Shown here piece by piece: positions 18,249-26,647 of a DNA stretch of 64,000 nucleotides. Position numbers and translations under genes: made by a program. The notes below the pieces were generated by a model. The model searched no databases, was not told the DNA's origin, and was given only the letters and a program-made list of their open reading frames with translations. This stretch comes from DASVBE01 sp963770375. GTDB lineage: Bacteria; Actinomycetota; Actinomycetes; Streptosporangiales; Streptosporangiaceae. Where the stretch lies: positions 124,001 through 188,000 of the forward strand of contig CAVYPM010000006.1 of the NCBI GenBank assembly GCA_963770375.1, written 5' to 3'. The number at the start of each line of letters is the position of its first letter. Within the stretch, counting starts at the first letter, position 1.

Positions 18249-18596
18249 ATGCCCGATCACGACGAGACCAAGCAGCACGCGGGCCCGGGCGTGGACGCCG
18301 GTGAGCCGCAGTCGCAGCCGCAGCGCGTGTCCCGCCGCACCATGCTCCGCGGCGCGGCCACCGCCGGGGCGGCCGGCGTGGCCGCCACCGCCCTGGCCGG
18401 GATGGCCGGCCCGGCGCTGGCCGGCGCCAGCACCCGGGCGCAGGACCAGCCGCTGCGCGACAACGAGGCCAACGACGAGGTGGTCGTGCACGTGACGAAC
18501 GCCCGGGCCGGCAAGATCGACGTGTTCCGCGGCACCAGCCACGTCGAGCTCACCGACCGCGCCCTGGCCGCGCGCCTGGTCCGCGCCAGCCGCTGA
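18249..18596 (+). CDS. Small Tat-exported protein of unknown function
   Basis: 115-aa protein with a twin-arginine signal (VSRRTMLRGAA, residues about 27-37), an Ala-rich hydrophobic stretch and a likely cleavage site after AGPALAGA, leaving a mature peptide of 50-60 residues. The mature part contains EVVVHVTNARAGKIDVF and no cysteines, which suggests a beta-structured soluble fragment. A strong GGGGAGG ribosome site precedes the ATG. It lies 162 bp upstream of the DUF4331 gene on the same strand and probably belongs with it. I do not recognise a family. Confidence 0.75.
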   Translation: MPDHDETKQHAGPGVDAGEPQSQPQRVSRRTMLRGAATAGAAGVAATALAGMAGPALAGASTRAQDQPLRDNEANDEVVVHVTNARAGKIDVFRGTSHVELTDRALAARLVRASR

Positions 18597-18758
18597 CCCC
18601 CGCGGCCCGCGGCACCCGCCCGGGCCGCCCGCACACCTCCTGAACCCGGCCCCGCCGGAACCTGCCCACGCCACTCGTGGCTGAAGGCTGCCCACTTCCC
18701 GGCCACCCGCCGGGCCGACAGCACCGCACGCACCTGCTTCCTTACGAGGAGTAACCAC

Positions 18759-20111
18759 ATGTCTTCGCATCGTGAGGCCCCGGAGATCTCCAAGGACCCG
18801 GTCGCCGATAGCACGGACGTCTACGCGTTCGTCAGCCCGGACCGTCCCGATACGGTCACCCTGATCGCCAACTACATCCCGCTGCAGTCACCGGCCGGCG
18901 GCCCGAACTTCTACGAGTTCGGCGACGACGTGCTCTACAAGATCCACATCAGCAACGCCGGGAAGAGCCAGTCCGACCTCGCGTTCGGCTTCCGCTTCCA
19001 CACGAAGTTCACCACGCCGGACAGCTTCCTCTACAACACCGGCCCGATCACCTCGCTGAACTCCGCGAGCTGGAACAGCAAGCAGTTCTACACGGTGACC
19101 CGCTGGGACCACCACGGCCACCGGGTCATCGCCGAGCACCTGGCCTGCCCCCCGTGCAACGTCGGCGTCGCGTCCACCCCGGACTACGAGCACAACCTGG
19201 GCGCGCCGGCCGTGCACGACATCGGCAACGGCATCAAGGTCTTCGCCGGACAGCGCTCCGAGCAGTTCTACGTCGACCTCGGCGCGATCTTCGACCTCGG
19301 CGACCTGCGCCCGTTCCAGCACCTCAACGCGTTCCACAAGATGGCCGACGCGCACGGCGTCAACGCCACCAACCGCCTGAACGTGCACACGATCGCCATC
19401 CAGATCCCGATCTCGCAGGTGACCAGGCCCGGCCACCACACGATCGGGGTCTGGACCTCGGCCGAGCGCCAGCGGGCCAGGATCTCCAACGGCGAGGGCG
19501 CGGGCCACAAGCACCACGGCCCGTTCACCCAGGTCTCCCGGCTCGGGAACCCGCTGTTCAACGAGGTCATCGTGCCCATCGGGGCGAAGGACCGGTGGAA
19601 CCGGCTGGCCCCGCAGTGGGACAAGCAGTTCGCCAAGTACGTCGCCCACCCCGAGCTGGCCAAGCTGCTGCCGGTCCTGTACCCGGGCGTGTTCCCGCAC
19701 CTGGCCGCGCTGAACGCGACCGGCAAGCCGCGGGCCGACCTGGAGGCGATCCTGCTGACCGGCATCCCGGCCGGGATCGTGCCGCACTTCAGCAACTTCA
19801 CCGGCCCGGTGCCGGCGGACATGCTGCGCCTGAACACGAAGATCAAGCCGTCGCACAAGCCGAACGTCCTCGGCGTGCTCGGCGGTGACCTGGCCGGGTT
19901 CCCGAACGGCCGCCGGATCGTCGACGACGTGGTCTCGATCGAGCTGCGGGCCATCGCCGGCCTGACCGTCCCGCTCGTCGACCCGAAGTACAAGCCGGAC
20001 GCCGCGGCCGGCGCCCTGACCGACGGCCTGACCGGGTCCAGCGTGAAGAACGGCCCGCTCAGCCACTTCCCGTACATGGGCGTGCCGTACGACGGGTTCC
20101 ACAACCCCTGA
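18759..20111 (+). CDS. DUF4331 family protein
   Basis: 450-aa protein starting SSHREAPEISKDPVADSTDVYAF, the hallmark of DUF4331. It continues through IANYIPLQ, YEFGDDVLYKIHISN and a C-terminal GRRIVDDVVSIELRAIAG segment. No signal peptide is seen, unlike many members. The biochemical role of the family is unknown. CxxC-like CPPCN occurs once. A GAGGAG ribosome site lies before the ATG. The neighbours are a Tat-exported peptide upstream and a 106-aa beta-rich protein downstream, all on the same strand. Confidence 0.88.
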   Translation: MSSHREAPEISKDPVADSTDVYAFVSPDRPDTVTLIANYIPLQSPAGGPNFYEFGDDVLYKIHISNAGKSQSDLAFGFRFHTKFTTPDSFLYNTGPITSLNSASWNSKQFYTVTRWDHHGHRVIAEHLACPPCNVGVASTPDYEHNLGAPAVHDIGNGIKVFAGQRSEQFYVDLGAIFDLGDLRPFQHLNAFHKMADAHGVNATNRLNVHTIAIQIPISQVTRPGHHTIGVWTSAERQRARISNGEGAGHKHHGPFTQVSRLGNPLFNEVIVPIGAKDRWNRLAPQWDKQFAKYVAHPELAKLLPVLYPGVFPHLAALNATGKPRADLEAILLTGIPAGIVPHFSNFTGPVPADMLRLNTKIKPSHKPNVLGVLGGDLAGFPNGRRIVDDVVSIELRAIAGLTVPLVDPKYKPDAAAGALTDGLTGSSVKNGPLSHFPYMGVPYDGFHNP

Positions 20112-20199
20112 CCGGCCTGCGGCCGCGGTGGTGCGGGTATGCACCGCCGCGGCCGCCGGCCCCGGTCATAGACCCCGGCCACAGAAAGGACCAGGGCTC

Positions 20200-20520
20200 A
20201 TGCATTCGCATCACCATGAGACCGCACTCGGCCCGTCAGGGCCGGGCACCGTCGTGCTGAACGTCGGTGGCGGGACCGGGGCGCTGGTCCTGAACGTGCC
20301 GCCGGAGCTCGACGGGCGGGAGATCGAGATCAGCCGGGAGGGCTTCCCGCGCACGCACTCCCAGGTGCGCGAGCGCCGTCTTGGCAGCCGGGTCAGGTAC
20401 GCGGCCGTGTACCCGGACCTGCCCGCAGGCGTCTACACCCTGTGGCGGGACGCGTCCACCCCGGCCGCCGTGGTGACCGTCAGCGGAACCGAGGTCACCG
20501 TGGCCAGCTGGCCCGCCTGA
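20200..20520 (+). CDS. Small protein with an N-terminal His cluster
   Basis: 106 aa beginning MHSHHHE, then alternating hydrophobic and glycine residues suggestive of a small beta-sandwich (TVVLNVGGGTGALVLNVPP; VYTLWRDAS; VVTVSGTEVTVASWP at the end). I chose the ATG at 20200 because AGAAAGGA precedes it; the open frame reaches 72 bases further up. It resembles domains found in phospholipase C tails and prealbumin-like folds, but I cannot name a family. The His cluster may bind metal. It lies 88 bp after the DUF4331 gene. Confidence 0.65.
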   Translation: MHSHHHETALGPSGPGTVVLNVGGGTGALVLNVPPELDGREIEISREGFPRTHSQVRERRLGSRVRYAAVYPDLPAGVYTLWRDASTPAAVVTVSGTEVTVASWPA

Positions 20521-20830
20521 GCCATCCGGATCGGTCCTGCCACCGGGACCGGTCCTGGCTGGCCGTCCGCCGCGTCGGCGGCGTCCAGCGCCGGGCGCAC
20601 AGTGGCCGCAGCGGACCGCCGAATGACGGAATCGCTGACCCGGGCCGGATAGGCTGTCGGAGTCCGGGACAAGTTCCCGCCACAATCAACCTTTCTCTGC
20701 CTGGCTACGTCTTCTGGGTTGGCAGGCCCCGCCCGGCGCACGCGCCGCGGCGTCCGGCAGAGCCAGGTAACAGCCGGGCTGCTCTGCCGCGTGCGGCCGC
20801 CGCGGCTGAGCCCGGCCGGGAAGGAGATGC
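20521..20830. other. 310-bp intergenic region
   Basis: No protein-like frame is apparent on either strand. It contains a short inverted repeat CGGGACAAGTTCCCG near 20664 and a GGGAAGGAG ribosome site just before 20831. It probably carries the promoter of the glycosidase-DPPR synthase-dprE2 operon. Confidence 0.45.
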
Positions 20831-22039
20831 GTGCGCACATCGGTGACCCCGGGGCCCGGCCCGCAGGCCGCCCTGCCGGTCCGCCGCAAGCTGCGCAGCC
20901 GGCCGACGTTCCGCATCATCGCCCTGGTGCTGCTCGTCTTCCTCGGCTGGACCGCCTGGTCGGTTGAGCACGCGCTGACCGCGCCCGGCGGCGGGACGGT
21001 GTCCGAGCGGCTGGCCGAGTGGGCCAGGGATCACTACCTCGGCCCGGTGGTCACGTTCGCCGAGTGGGTCATGTACACCCCGCCCAAGGTCGGCGGCCAG
21101 CCGTCGTTCTCGCTGGCCATGCCCACCACCGGGACCACCGTGCGGACCGGCGGGCACAAGCATCACCATCACAAGAACAAGCACCAGATCACCGGCCCCG
21201 GGTTCGGCCGCCCGGACAAGCTGACCTCCCCCGCGGGAAAGCCGGTGAACGGCGAGGGCCACTGGCGGATACTCGCCAGGGTGCACGGCGTGCCCGCGAT
21301 CTACGGCACCTACCTGCGGCCGGACAAGGTGCACACGTCCTACGTGGCGGGCATCGCGTCGATGAACCCGCACCTGCTGAAGTTCGAGCTGCACCCGGGC
21401 TCGGAAGACCCCGGCGCCGGGAACTGGGGCAAGGCCCAGCCGGACATCCCGCCGGGCCAGCGCCGCGGCCTGCTGGCCACGTTCAACGGCGGGTTCAAGG
21501 TCGCGTCCTCGCAGGGCGGTTTCTTCCTCAACGGGACCACCCGCGGCGTGCTGCAGCGCGGCATCGCCTCGATGGTCTTCTACAAGAACGGCGACCTCAA
21601 GATCGGTGTCTGGGGCCAGCACGGCCTGCGGATGACCGGGAAGGTCGCGGGGGTGCGGCAGAACCTCCGCCCGGTGGTGGTCAACGGCCGGGTGCCCTCG
21701 TCCGTTGACCAGAACGTGCAGACCAACTGGGGCGCCACGCTGGGGGGCGGGTACTTCGTGTGGCGCTCGGGCGTCGGCGTGACCGCCGACGGGCGGATTA
21801 TCTATGTCTACGGGCCGGCGCTGGACGTGCGGACTCTGGCCAGCCTGCTGCAGCGGGCCGGCTGTGTCACGGCGATGGAACTCGACATCAACCCCGACTG
21901 GATGTCCTACATGACCTACCACCCCCAGCACCACCCGGCGAACCCGGTGCCGGTCAACCTGCTGCCGACCCAGATCCAGCCCGCCACCCGCTACTACGCC
22001 GTGGCCAACCGCGACTTCACGGCGGTCTACGCGCGGTGA
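20831..22039 (+). CDS. Membrane-anchored phosphodiester glycosidase (NAGPA) domain protein
   Basis: 402 aa. A transmembrane segment lies at about residues 28-46, then a His/Lys-rich linker (GGHKHHHHKNKHQ, about 112-124), then a NAGPA/DUF2233 domain from about residue 150 with LLATFNGGFK, GGFFLNGTTRG and the C-terminal ELDINPDWMSYM. In the human uncovering enzyme this fold hydrolyses GlcNAc-1-phosphodiesters; bacterial relatives act on cell-surface glycans. The GTG start at 20831 has GGGAAGGAGA upstream. The stop overlaps the GTG of the DPPR synthase gene by four bases. That coupling suggests the target is a polyprenyl-phosphate-derived glycan, which is inference. Confidence 0.85.
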   Translation: MRTSVTPGPGPQAALPVRRKLRSRPTFRIIALVLLVFLGWTAWSVEHALTAPGGGTVSERLAEWARDHYLGPVVTFAEWVMYTPPKVGGQPSFSLAMPTTGTTVRTGGHKHHHHKNKHQITGPGFGRPDKLTSPAGKPVNGEGHWRILARVHGVPAIYGTYLRPDKVHTSYVAGIASMNPHLLKFELHPGSEDPGAGNWGKAQPDIPPGQRRGLLATFNGGFKVASSQGGFFLNGTTRGVLQRGIASMVFYKNGDLKIGVWGQHGLRMTGKVAGVRQNLRPVVVNGRVPSSVDQNVQTNWGATLGGGYFVWRSGVGVTADGRIIYVYGPALDVRTLASLLQRAGCVTAMELDINPDWMSYMTYHPQHHPANPVPVNLLPTQIQPATRYYAVANRDFTAVYAR

Positions 22040-22968
22040 CCTCCCCCGTCCCCGCCGCCGTCGCCGCCCCCGAGGCGCCGGCCAGGCCCCCGTCGGCCAG
22101 GCGCTGGCTGTGGGCCGCCGTCGGCGCCACCCGGCCACGGCAGTGGCCGAAGAACCTGCTGGTGCTGGCCGCCCCGCTGGCCGGGGCCTCGCTGGGCCGG
22201 CGTGACGGGCTCGGCTACGCGCTGGTCGCGGTGGCCGCCTTCGTGGCCGCCTCCTCCGCGGTCTACCTGGTCAACGACACGGTGGACGCGGAACGCGACC
22301 GCCGCCACCCGGTCAAGCGGAACCGCCCCATCGCGTCCGGGGCGCTGCCGGCCCGGCACGCGGTGCTGCTCGCGGTGGCCGCCACCGCTGTGGCGCTGGC
22401 CGCCGGGGCCGTGATCGGCGAGCCGTGGCTGATCGCCGCGGTCGCCGGGTATCTCGCCCTGTCGTTCCTGTACTCGCTGCGGCTCAAGCACGTGCCGTTC
22501 GTCGAGCTCGGCTTCGTCGCGTCCGGGTTCCTGCTCCGCGCGCTGGGCGGGGCGGCGGCCACGCAGGTGTCGCCGTCCGGCTGGTTCCTGCTGGTCTGCA
22601 GCCTCGGCGCGCTGATGGTGGCGATCACCAAGCGGAGCACCGAGCTGCGGTCGCTGGGCCCCGGGGCGGCCCGTCACCGGCCCGCGATGCGCTACTACCG
22701 GGAGAGCTACCTGCGCGCCGCGGGCCTGGTCACCGCGGTGGCGATGGCCGTCTGCTACCTGCTGTGGGCGCTGGGCGAGCCCGGCCCCGGGATGCGGGCC
22801 TGGCACCTGATCAGCGCCGTGCCGCTGGTCGCCGCGCTGGCCAGGTTCGGCGTGCTGGCCCGCCGCGGGGACACCCGGCCGATCGAGGACCTGATCACGC
22901 GTGACCGGCTGATGGCCGCCGCCGAGCTGGCCTGGCTGGTGGCGTTCGCGATCGGCCTGCGGCAATGA
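22036..22968 (+). CDS. Decaprenyl-phosphate phosphoribosyltransferase (UbiA family)
   Basis: 310-aa polytopic membrane prenyltransferase homologous to mycobacterial Rv3806c (DPPR synthase), which makes decaprenylphosphoryl-5-phosphoribose for arabinan synthesis. TRPRQWPKNLLV near the N-terminus and the Mg-binding NDTVDAERDRRHP motif (about residue 80) identify it, and FLYSLRLKHVPFVEL is the second conserved loop. The GTG at 22036 overlaps the upstream stop. The next gene is dprE2-like, so ribose-to-arabinose conversion on a polyprenyl carrier is the likely pathway. Classical ubiquinone-type UbiA enzymes share the motif, but the context favours DPPR synthase. Confidence 0.88.
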   Translation: MTSPVPAAVAAPEAPARPPSARRWLWAAVGATRPRQWPKNLLVLAAPLAGASLGRRDGLGYALVAVAAFVAASSAVYLVNDTVDAERDRRHPVKRNRPIASGALPARHAVLLAVAATAVALAAGAVIGEPWLIAAVAGYLALSFLYSLRLKHVPFVELGFVASGFLLRALGGAAATQVSPSGWFLLVCSLGALMVAITKRSTELRSLGPGAARHRPAMRYYRESYLRAAGLVTAVAMAVCYLLWALGEPGPGMRAWHLISAVPLVAALARFGVLARRGDTRPIEDLITRDRLMAAAELAWLVAFAIGLRQ

Positions 22969-23001
22969 CCGGAACAACGCTGACCCGACGAGGCGGTTGC
23001 G

Positions 23002-23754
23002 ATGCCTGACACCCTGCCTGACACCCGGCCGGCCCGGATCCTGCTGCTCGGCGGGACCAGCGAGATCGGCCTGGCCATCCTGGCCGCACTGCGCGCCCCG
23101 GCGGGCACCGAGGTACTGCTGGCCGGGCGGGACGAGCAGCGGCTGGCCGCCGCGGGCAAGGCGCTGCCCTACGAGGTCAGGACGCTGCCGTTCGACGCGA
23201 CCCAGCCGGACGGCCACCCGGCGCTGATCGACGGGGTGTTCCGTGACGGCCCGGTGGACCTGGTCATCTCCGCCGCCGGGGTGCTGATCCCGCAGGAGGA
23301 GCTGGACCGGGACCCGGTCCGGGCCGGGCAGCTGGTCCAGGCCAACTTCACCGGCCACGTCACCACCGTGCTGGCCGCCGCGGAGCGGATGCGCGGCCAG
23401 CGGCACGGGACGATCGTGATCCTCTCCTCGATCGCGGCGGTCCGGCCGCGCAAGGCCAACTTCGTGTACGGCGCGGCCAAGGCCGGCCTGGACGCGTTCG
23501 GCCGCGGCCTGGCCGACGCGATGCACGGCACCGGGGTCAGGGTGGTCCTGGTCCGGCCCGGGTTCGTGATCGGCCGGATGACCGCGGGGATGCCGCCCGC
23601 GCCGATGTCCAGCACCCCGGAGCAGGTCGGCGCGGCGGTCGCGGCGGCCCTGCGGCGCGGCGGGACCACGGTCTGGGTGCCGGGCTCGCTGCGCATCATG
23701 GCGGTGGCGCTGCGGCTGATCCCCCGGCCCCTCTGGCGGCGGATCCGCCGCTGA
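23002..23754 (+). CDS. dprE2: Decaprenylphosphoryl-2-keto-ribose reductase-like SDR
   Basis: 250-aa short-chain dehydrogenase. The N-terminal LLLGGTSEIGLAIL is the DprE2 form of the nucleotide-binding loop. The catalytic Ser lies in ILSSIAAVRPRKANFVYGAAKAG with the YxxxK pair (YGAAK), and the C-terminus is basic and hydrophobic as in membrane-associated DprE2. It would reduce the 2-keto intermediate to decaprenylphosphoryl-arabinose. The partner oxidase DprE1 is not in the window; the FAD enzyme that follows on the other strand is a GlcD-type oxidase, not DprE1. Confidence 0.87.
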   Translation: MPDTLPDTRPARILLLGGTSEIGLAILAALRAPAGTEVLLAGRDEQRLAAAGKALPYEVRTLPFDATQPDGHPALIDGVFRDGPVDLVISAAGVLIPQEELDRDPVRAGQLVQANFTGHVTTVLAAAERMRGQRHGTIVILSSIAAVRPRKANFVYGAAKAGLDAFGRGLADAMHGTGVRVVLVRPGFVIGRMTAGMPPAPMSSTPEQVGAAVAAALRRGGTTVWVPGSLRIMAVALRLIPRPLWRRIRR

Positions 23755-23863
23755 CCACGGGCCGGAAATTTTTACCGTTCTGCGGCAATCTGCTCCCTGT
23801 CCTGCACCGAATGCCCAGCTGAAGCCCGCCACACGGCGCTGGGGCGTGGCGCGGAGGGGAGTG

Positions 23864-23900
23864 CTGGTTCCGGCCGTGGGGGTCAGGCGGCCGGAACCAG
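23864..23900. terminator. Bidirectional hairpin between dprE2 and the FAD-linked oxidase
   Basis: A perfect 12-bp stem CTGGTTCCGGCC/GGCCGGAACCAG with a 13-base loop, placed between two convergent genes. Confidence 0.75.
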
Positions 23901-23906
23901 TGCCGG

Positions 23907-25267
23907 TCAGCCTGACTGGCGCGGCAGGACGTGCGGGTTGAGCAGGCCGGCCGGATCGAGCGCGGCACGGATCCGGGCGAACAGGTCGAGCTCGGCCGCG
24001 GAGCGGGCCAGCGGCAGCCAGCGGGCCTTCAGCGCGCCGATGCCGTGCTCGGCGGACACCGACCCGCCGAGCTCGGCTACGAAATTCAGCACCGCGTCCT
24101 CGTGCCGGCCGTCGGCCGGGGCCGCCGGGACGATGTTGACCTGCACGTTGCCGTCCGCGACGTGGCCGTAGGCGATAACCGTGGCGTCCGGGTCGGCGCC
24201 GGCCACCACACCGGCCACGGACGAGGCCAGCTCCACCCAGGCGGCCGCGGGCACCGACACGTCCAGCTTGATCGGCGGGCCGAGGAACCCGGCCGCCTCG
24301 GGCATCCGCTCCCGGTAGGCCCACAGCCGGGCCCGGTCCGCGGCGGCCTCGGCCACCGCGACGGGCCGGTCGCCGATCAGCCCGGCCAGGTCGTCCAGGG
24401 CGCCCCGGCCGGCCGCCTCCAGGATCAGGTAGGCCGGGGCCGGGTCGGGCAGCGGCGGGACCAGCCCGGCGTGCGCGATCAGCACGTCCAGGCCCGGCTG
24501 GGTGAGGAACTCCGCGGACAGCAGCCCGGGCACGGTACGGACCGCGCTCCGGGCCAGGCCGTGCACCTCCTCCAGGCCGTCGGCGGCGGCGACCAGGACC
24601 GTGACCGGGTCGCGCGGGCGGGGGACCAGCTGCAGCCGGGCCGCGGTCACCACGGCCAGCGTGCCTTCCAGCCGGCCAGCAGCGACGGGTAGTCGTAGCC
24701 GGTGTTGTCCTTGACCAGACCGCCCAGGTGCTCGATCACGGTCCCGTCGGACAGCACGGCCTGCACCCCGCGAAGCTGGGCGCGCATCGGGCCGTAGCGG
24801 AGCACACGCAGCCCGCCCGCGTTGGTGGCCACCGCCCCGCCCACCGTCGCGCTGTCCCGGCTGGCGATGAGCACGCCCACGTCCAGACCGGGATCCGCGG
24901 CCGCGGCCGCCGCCAGCGTGACCCCGGCACCCGCGGTGACCTGGCCGGAGTCCTGGTCCACCGGGCCGAGCCCGGTGAGCCGGGCCAGGCTGAGCACGAC
25001 CTCGCCGTGCAGCGGCACGCCCCCGCCGACCAGGCCGGTGTTGCCGCCCTGGGGGACGACCGGTATCCCGGCCCCGGACAGCAGGGCGAGGACGGCGGCG
25101 ACCTGCTCGGTGCGTTCCGGCCGCAGGACCGCCGGGGTCGTGCCGCGGTACCGGCTGGTCCAGTCGGTGACGTAGCCCGCGGTGGCGTCGCCGGTCAGCA
25201 CGTGGTTCCCGCCCAGCACCGCGGCCAGGTCGCGGAGCAGGGCGGGCGGCAGCGCAGGGTCGGCCAT
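23907..25267 (-). CDS. FAD-linked oxidase (GlcD/D-2-hydroxyacid dehydrogenase type), frameshifted at 24669
   Basis: Flavoprotein oxidising a 2-hydroxy acid. The N-terminal half has the FAD-binding PVVPQGGNTGLVGGG loop and ATVGGAVATNAGG; the C-terminal half has KLDVSVP, YGHVADGNVQVN with metal-binding His, and the SAEHGIGALKARWL motif. The halves are in different frames. At 24669-24670 the universally conserved GSEGTLA reads GWKAR because one base is missing (TGGAA for TCGGAA); restoring it gives 453 aa ending at 23907. I regard this as a single-base error or a very recent mutation. It is the last gene of a minus-strand run after murD2. Confidence 0.88.
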
Positions 25268-25276
25268 GACCTGCCC

Positions 25277-26647
25277 CTACCCGGCCGACCCCGGTTCACC
25301 GGTGCAGGCGCGCATCGCCCGGGCGAACGCGGCCGCCCGGTCGGCGTAGTTGCGGAACGTACCGAAGCTGGCCGCGGCGGGCGAGAGCAGCACCACGCCG
25401 TCCGGCCGGGCCCACTCCCAGCCCTGCCGGACCGCCGCGGCCAGGTCCGGGCACGCGGTCACCTCGACCTTGCCCGGCCTCTCCGCCTCGATTGCGGCCT
25501 GGATCCGCGGCCCGCTCTCGTCCAGGGCCAGCACCAGCAGCGGCACGTCCCGGCCGTGCAGCCCGGCGGCCAGCGGGGCGTAGTCGATGCCGCGGTCGTG
25601 GCCGCCCGCGATCAGCGCGATCCGCCGGCCGGGGAACGCCCCGACCGCGGCCAGCGTCGGCAGCACGTTCGTGGACAGGCTGTCGTCGACGAACGTCACG
25701 CCGCCCGCCGTGCCGATGACCTGGAGCCGGCTGGCCAGCGGGGTGAACCCCGCGGCGGCCGACCGCAGCGCGTCCTCGTCGGAGGCCTCGGGCACGCCCG
25801 CGGCGCGCAGGCAGGCCCGGGCGATCAGCGCGTTGCGGCGGCTGTGCGCACCGAGCAGGCCGAGCGGGGCCATCCAGTCCGCGCCGGGGTCGTCGTCCGC
25901 GCTCACCCACTCGACCCGCGGGCCGAGCAGCGCGGCCCGTTCGTGCAGCAGGTCGCTGTCGCCGTTGGCCACGGTGACCTCGGCGCCGGGCTGCGAGCAG
26001 GCCGACAGCTTGTCGGCGTAGTACTGCTCGACCCCGCCGTGCCAGGGCAGGTGATCGGGATGCAGCGAGGTGACCGCGGTGACCGGCGCGGATACCGGCA
26101 GATCCAGGGCCTGGTAGCTGGACACCTCGATGACCCAGTACCGCGGCGGCGGGCCCGCCTGGTCCAGGTCCGGGTCGTACGGGAGCCGGCCGATGTTGCC
26201 GCCGGTCATGGCCGGGTAGCCGAGCCGGGTCAGCAGGTGCCCGGCAATGGCCGTGGTGCTGCTCTTGCCCTTGGTGCCGGTGATCGCGATGACGTGCCCG
26301 TCCGCCCAGCCAGCCAGCCACAGCCCGGCCAGCCACAGGCCGACCCCGCCCGTGATCGCCACGCCGCGGCCCGCCAGCCACCGGGCGTCCTCCCGGTAGC
26401 GGCTGATCCCCGGCGCCTTGACCACCACGTCGCAGGCGGCCAGCGCGTCCAGCCCGCCGTCCGCGGTGGCCAGCACGGCCGCCCCGCCAGGGCCGCCACC
26501 ACCCGACGGTGAGTCGTCCACCAGGACGGCTGGCGTCACCCCTAGCGCAGCCAGCTTGCGCAGGTTGGCCTGACCCTCCACGCCCGCCGGGCCCCACACC
26601 CCGACGCGGCGTCCGGCCAGGTCAGCCCAGGAGATCAGCGGGCGCAT
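25277..26647 (-). CDS. murD2: UDP-MurNAc-L-Ala--L-Glu ligase (MurD2-type Mur ligase)
   Basis: 456-aa cytoplasmic ATP-dependent ligase. The ATP-binding loop is ITGTKGKSSTT, followed by the ALDLPVSAPVTAVTSLHPDHLPWHG segment typical of MurD, then SRRNALIA and VDDSLSTNVLPTLAA in the C-terminal domain. It is shorter in the N-terminal domain than classical MurD, and its adjacency to murL assigns it to the variant pathway, where L-Glu, not D-Glu, is added to UDP-MurNAc-L-Ala. The ATG at 26647 lies 26 bases inside the end of murL, so translation is coupled. If read alone it would be annotated MurD; the L-Glu specificity is inferred from context. Confidence 0.85.
   Translation of the reverse strand: MRPLISWADLAGRRVGVWGPAGVEGQANLRKLAALGVTPAVLVDDSPSGGGGPGGAAVLATADGGLDALAACDVVVKAPGISRYREDARWLAGRGVAITGGVGLWLAGLWLAGWADGHVIAITGTKGKSSTTAIAGHLLTRLGYPAMTGGNIGRLPYDPDLDQAGPPPRYWVIEVSSYQALDLPVSAPVTAVTSLHPDHLPWHGGVEQYYADKLSACSQPGAEVTVANGDSDLLHERAALLGPRVEWVSADDDPGADWMAPLGLLGAHSRRNALIARACLRAAGVPEASDEDALRSAAAGFTPLASRLQVIGTAGGVTFVDDSLSTNVLPTLAAVGAFPGRRIALIAGGHDRGIDYAPLAAGLHGRDVPLLVLALDESGPRIQAAIEAERPGKVEVTACPDLAAAVRQGWEWARPDGVVLLSPAAASFGTFRNYADRAAAFARAMRACTGEPGSAG

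Noticed and set aside
23907..25267. FAD-linked oxidase as DprE1, next to dprE2
   Set aside because: Its PQGGNTGLVGGG loop and SAEHGIG motif are of the GlcD/D-2-hydroxyacid type, and it is convergent with dprE2.
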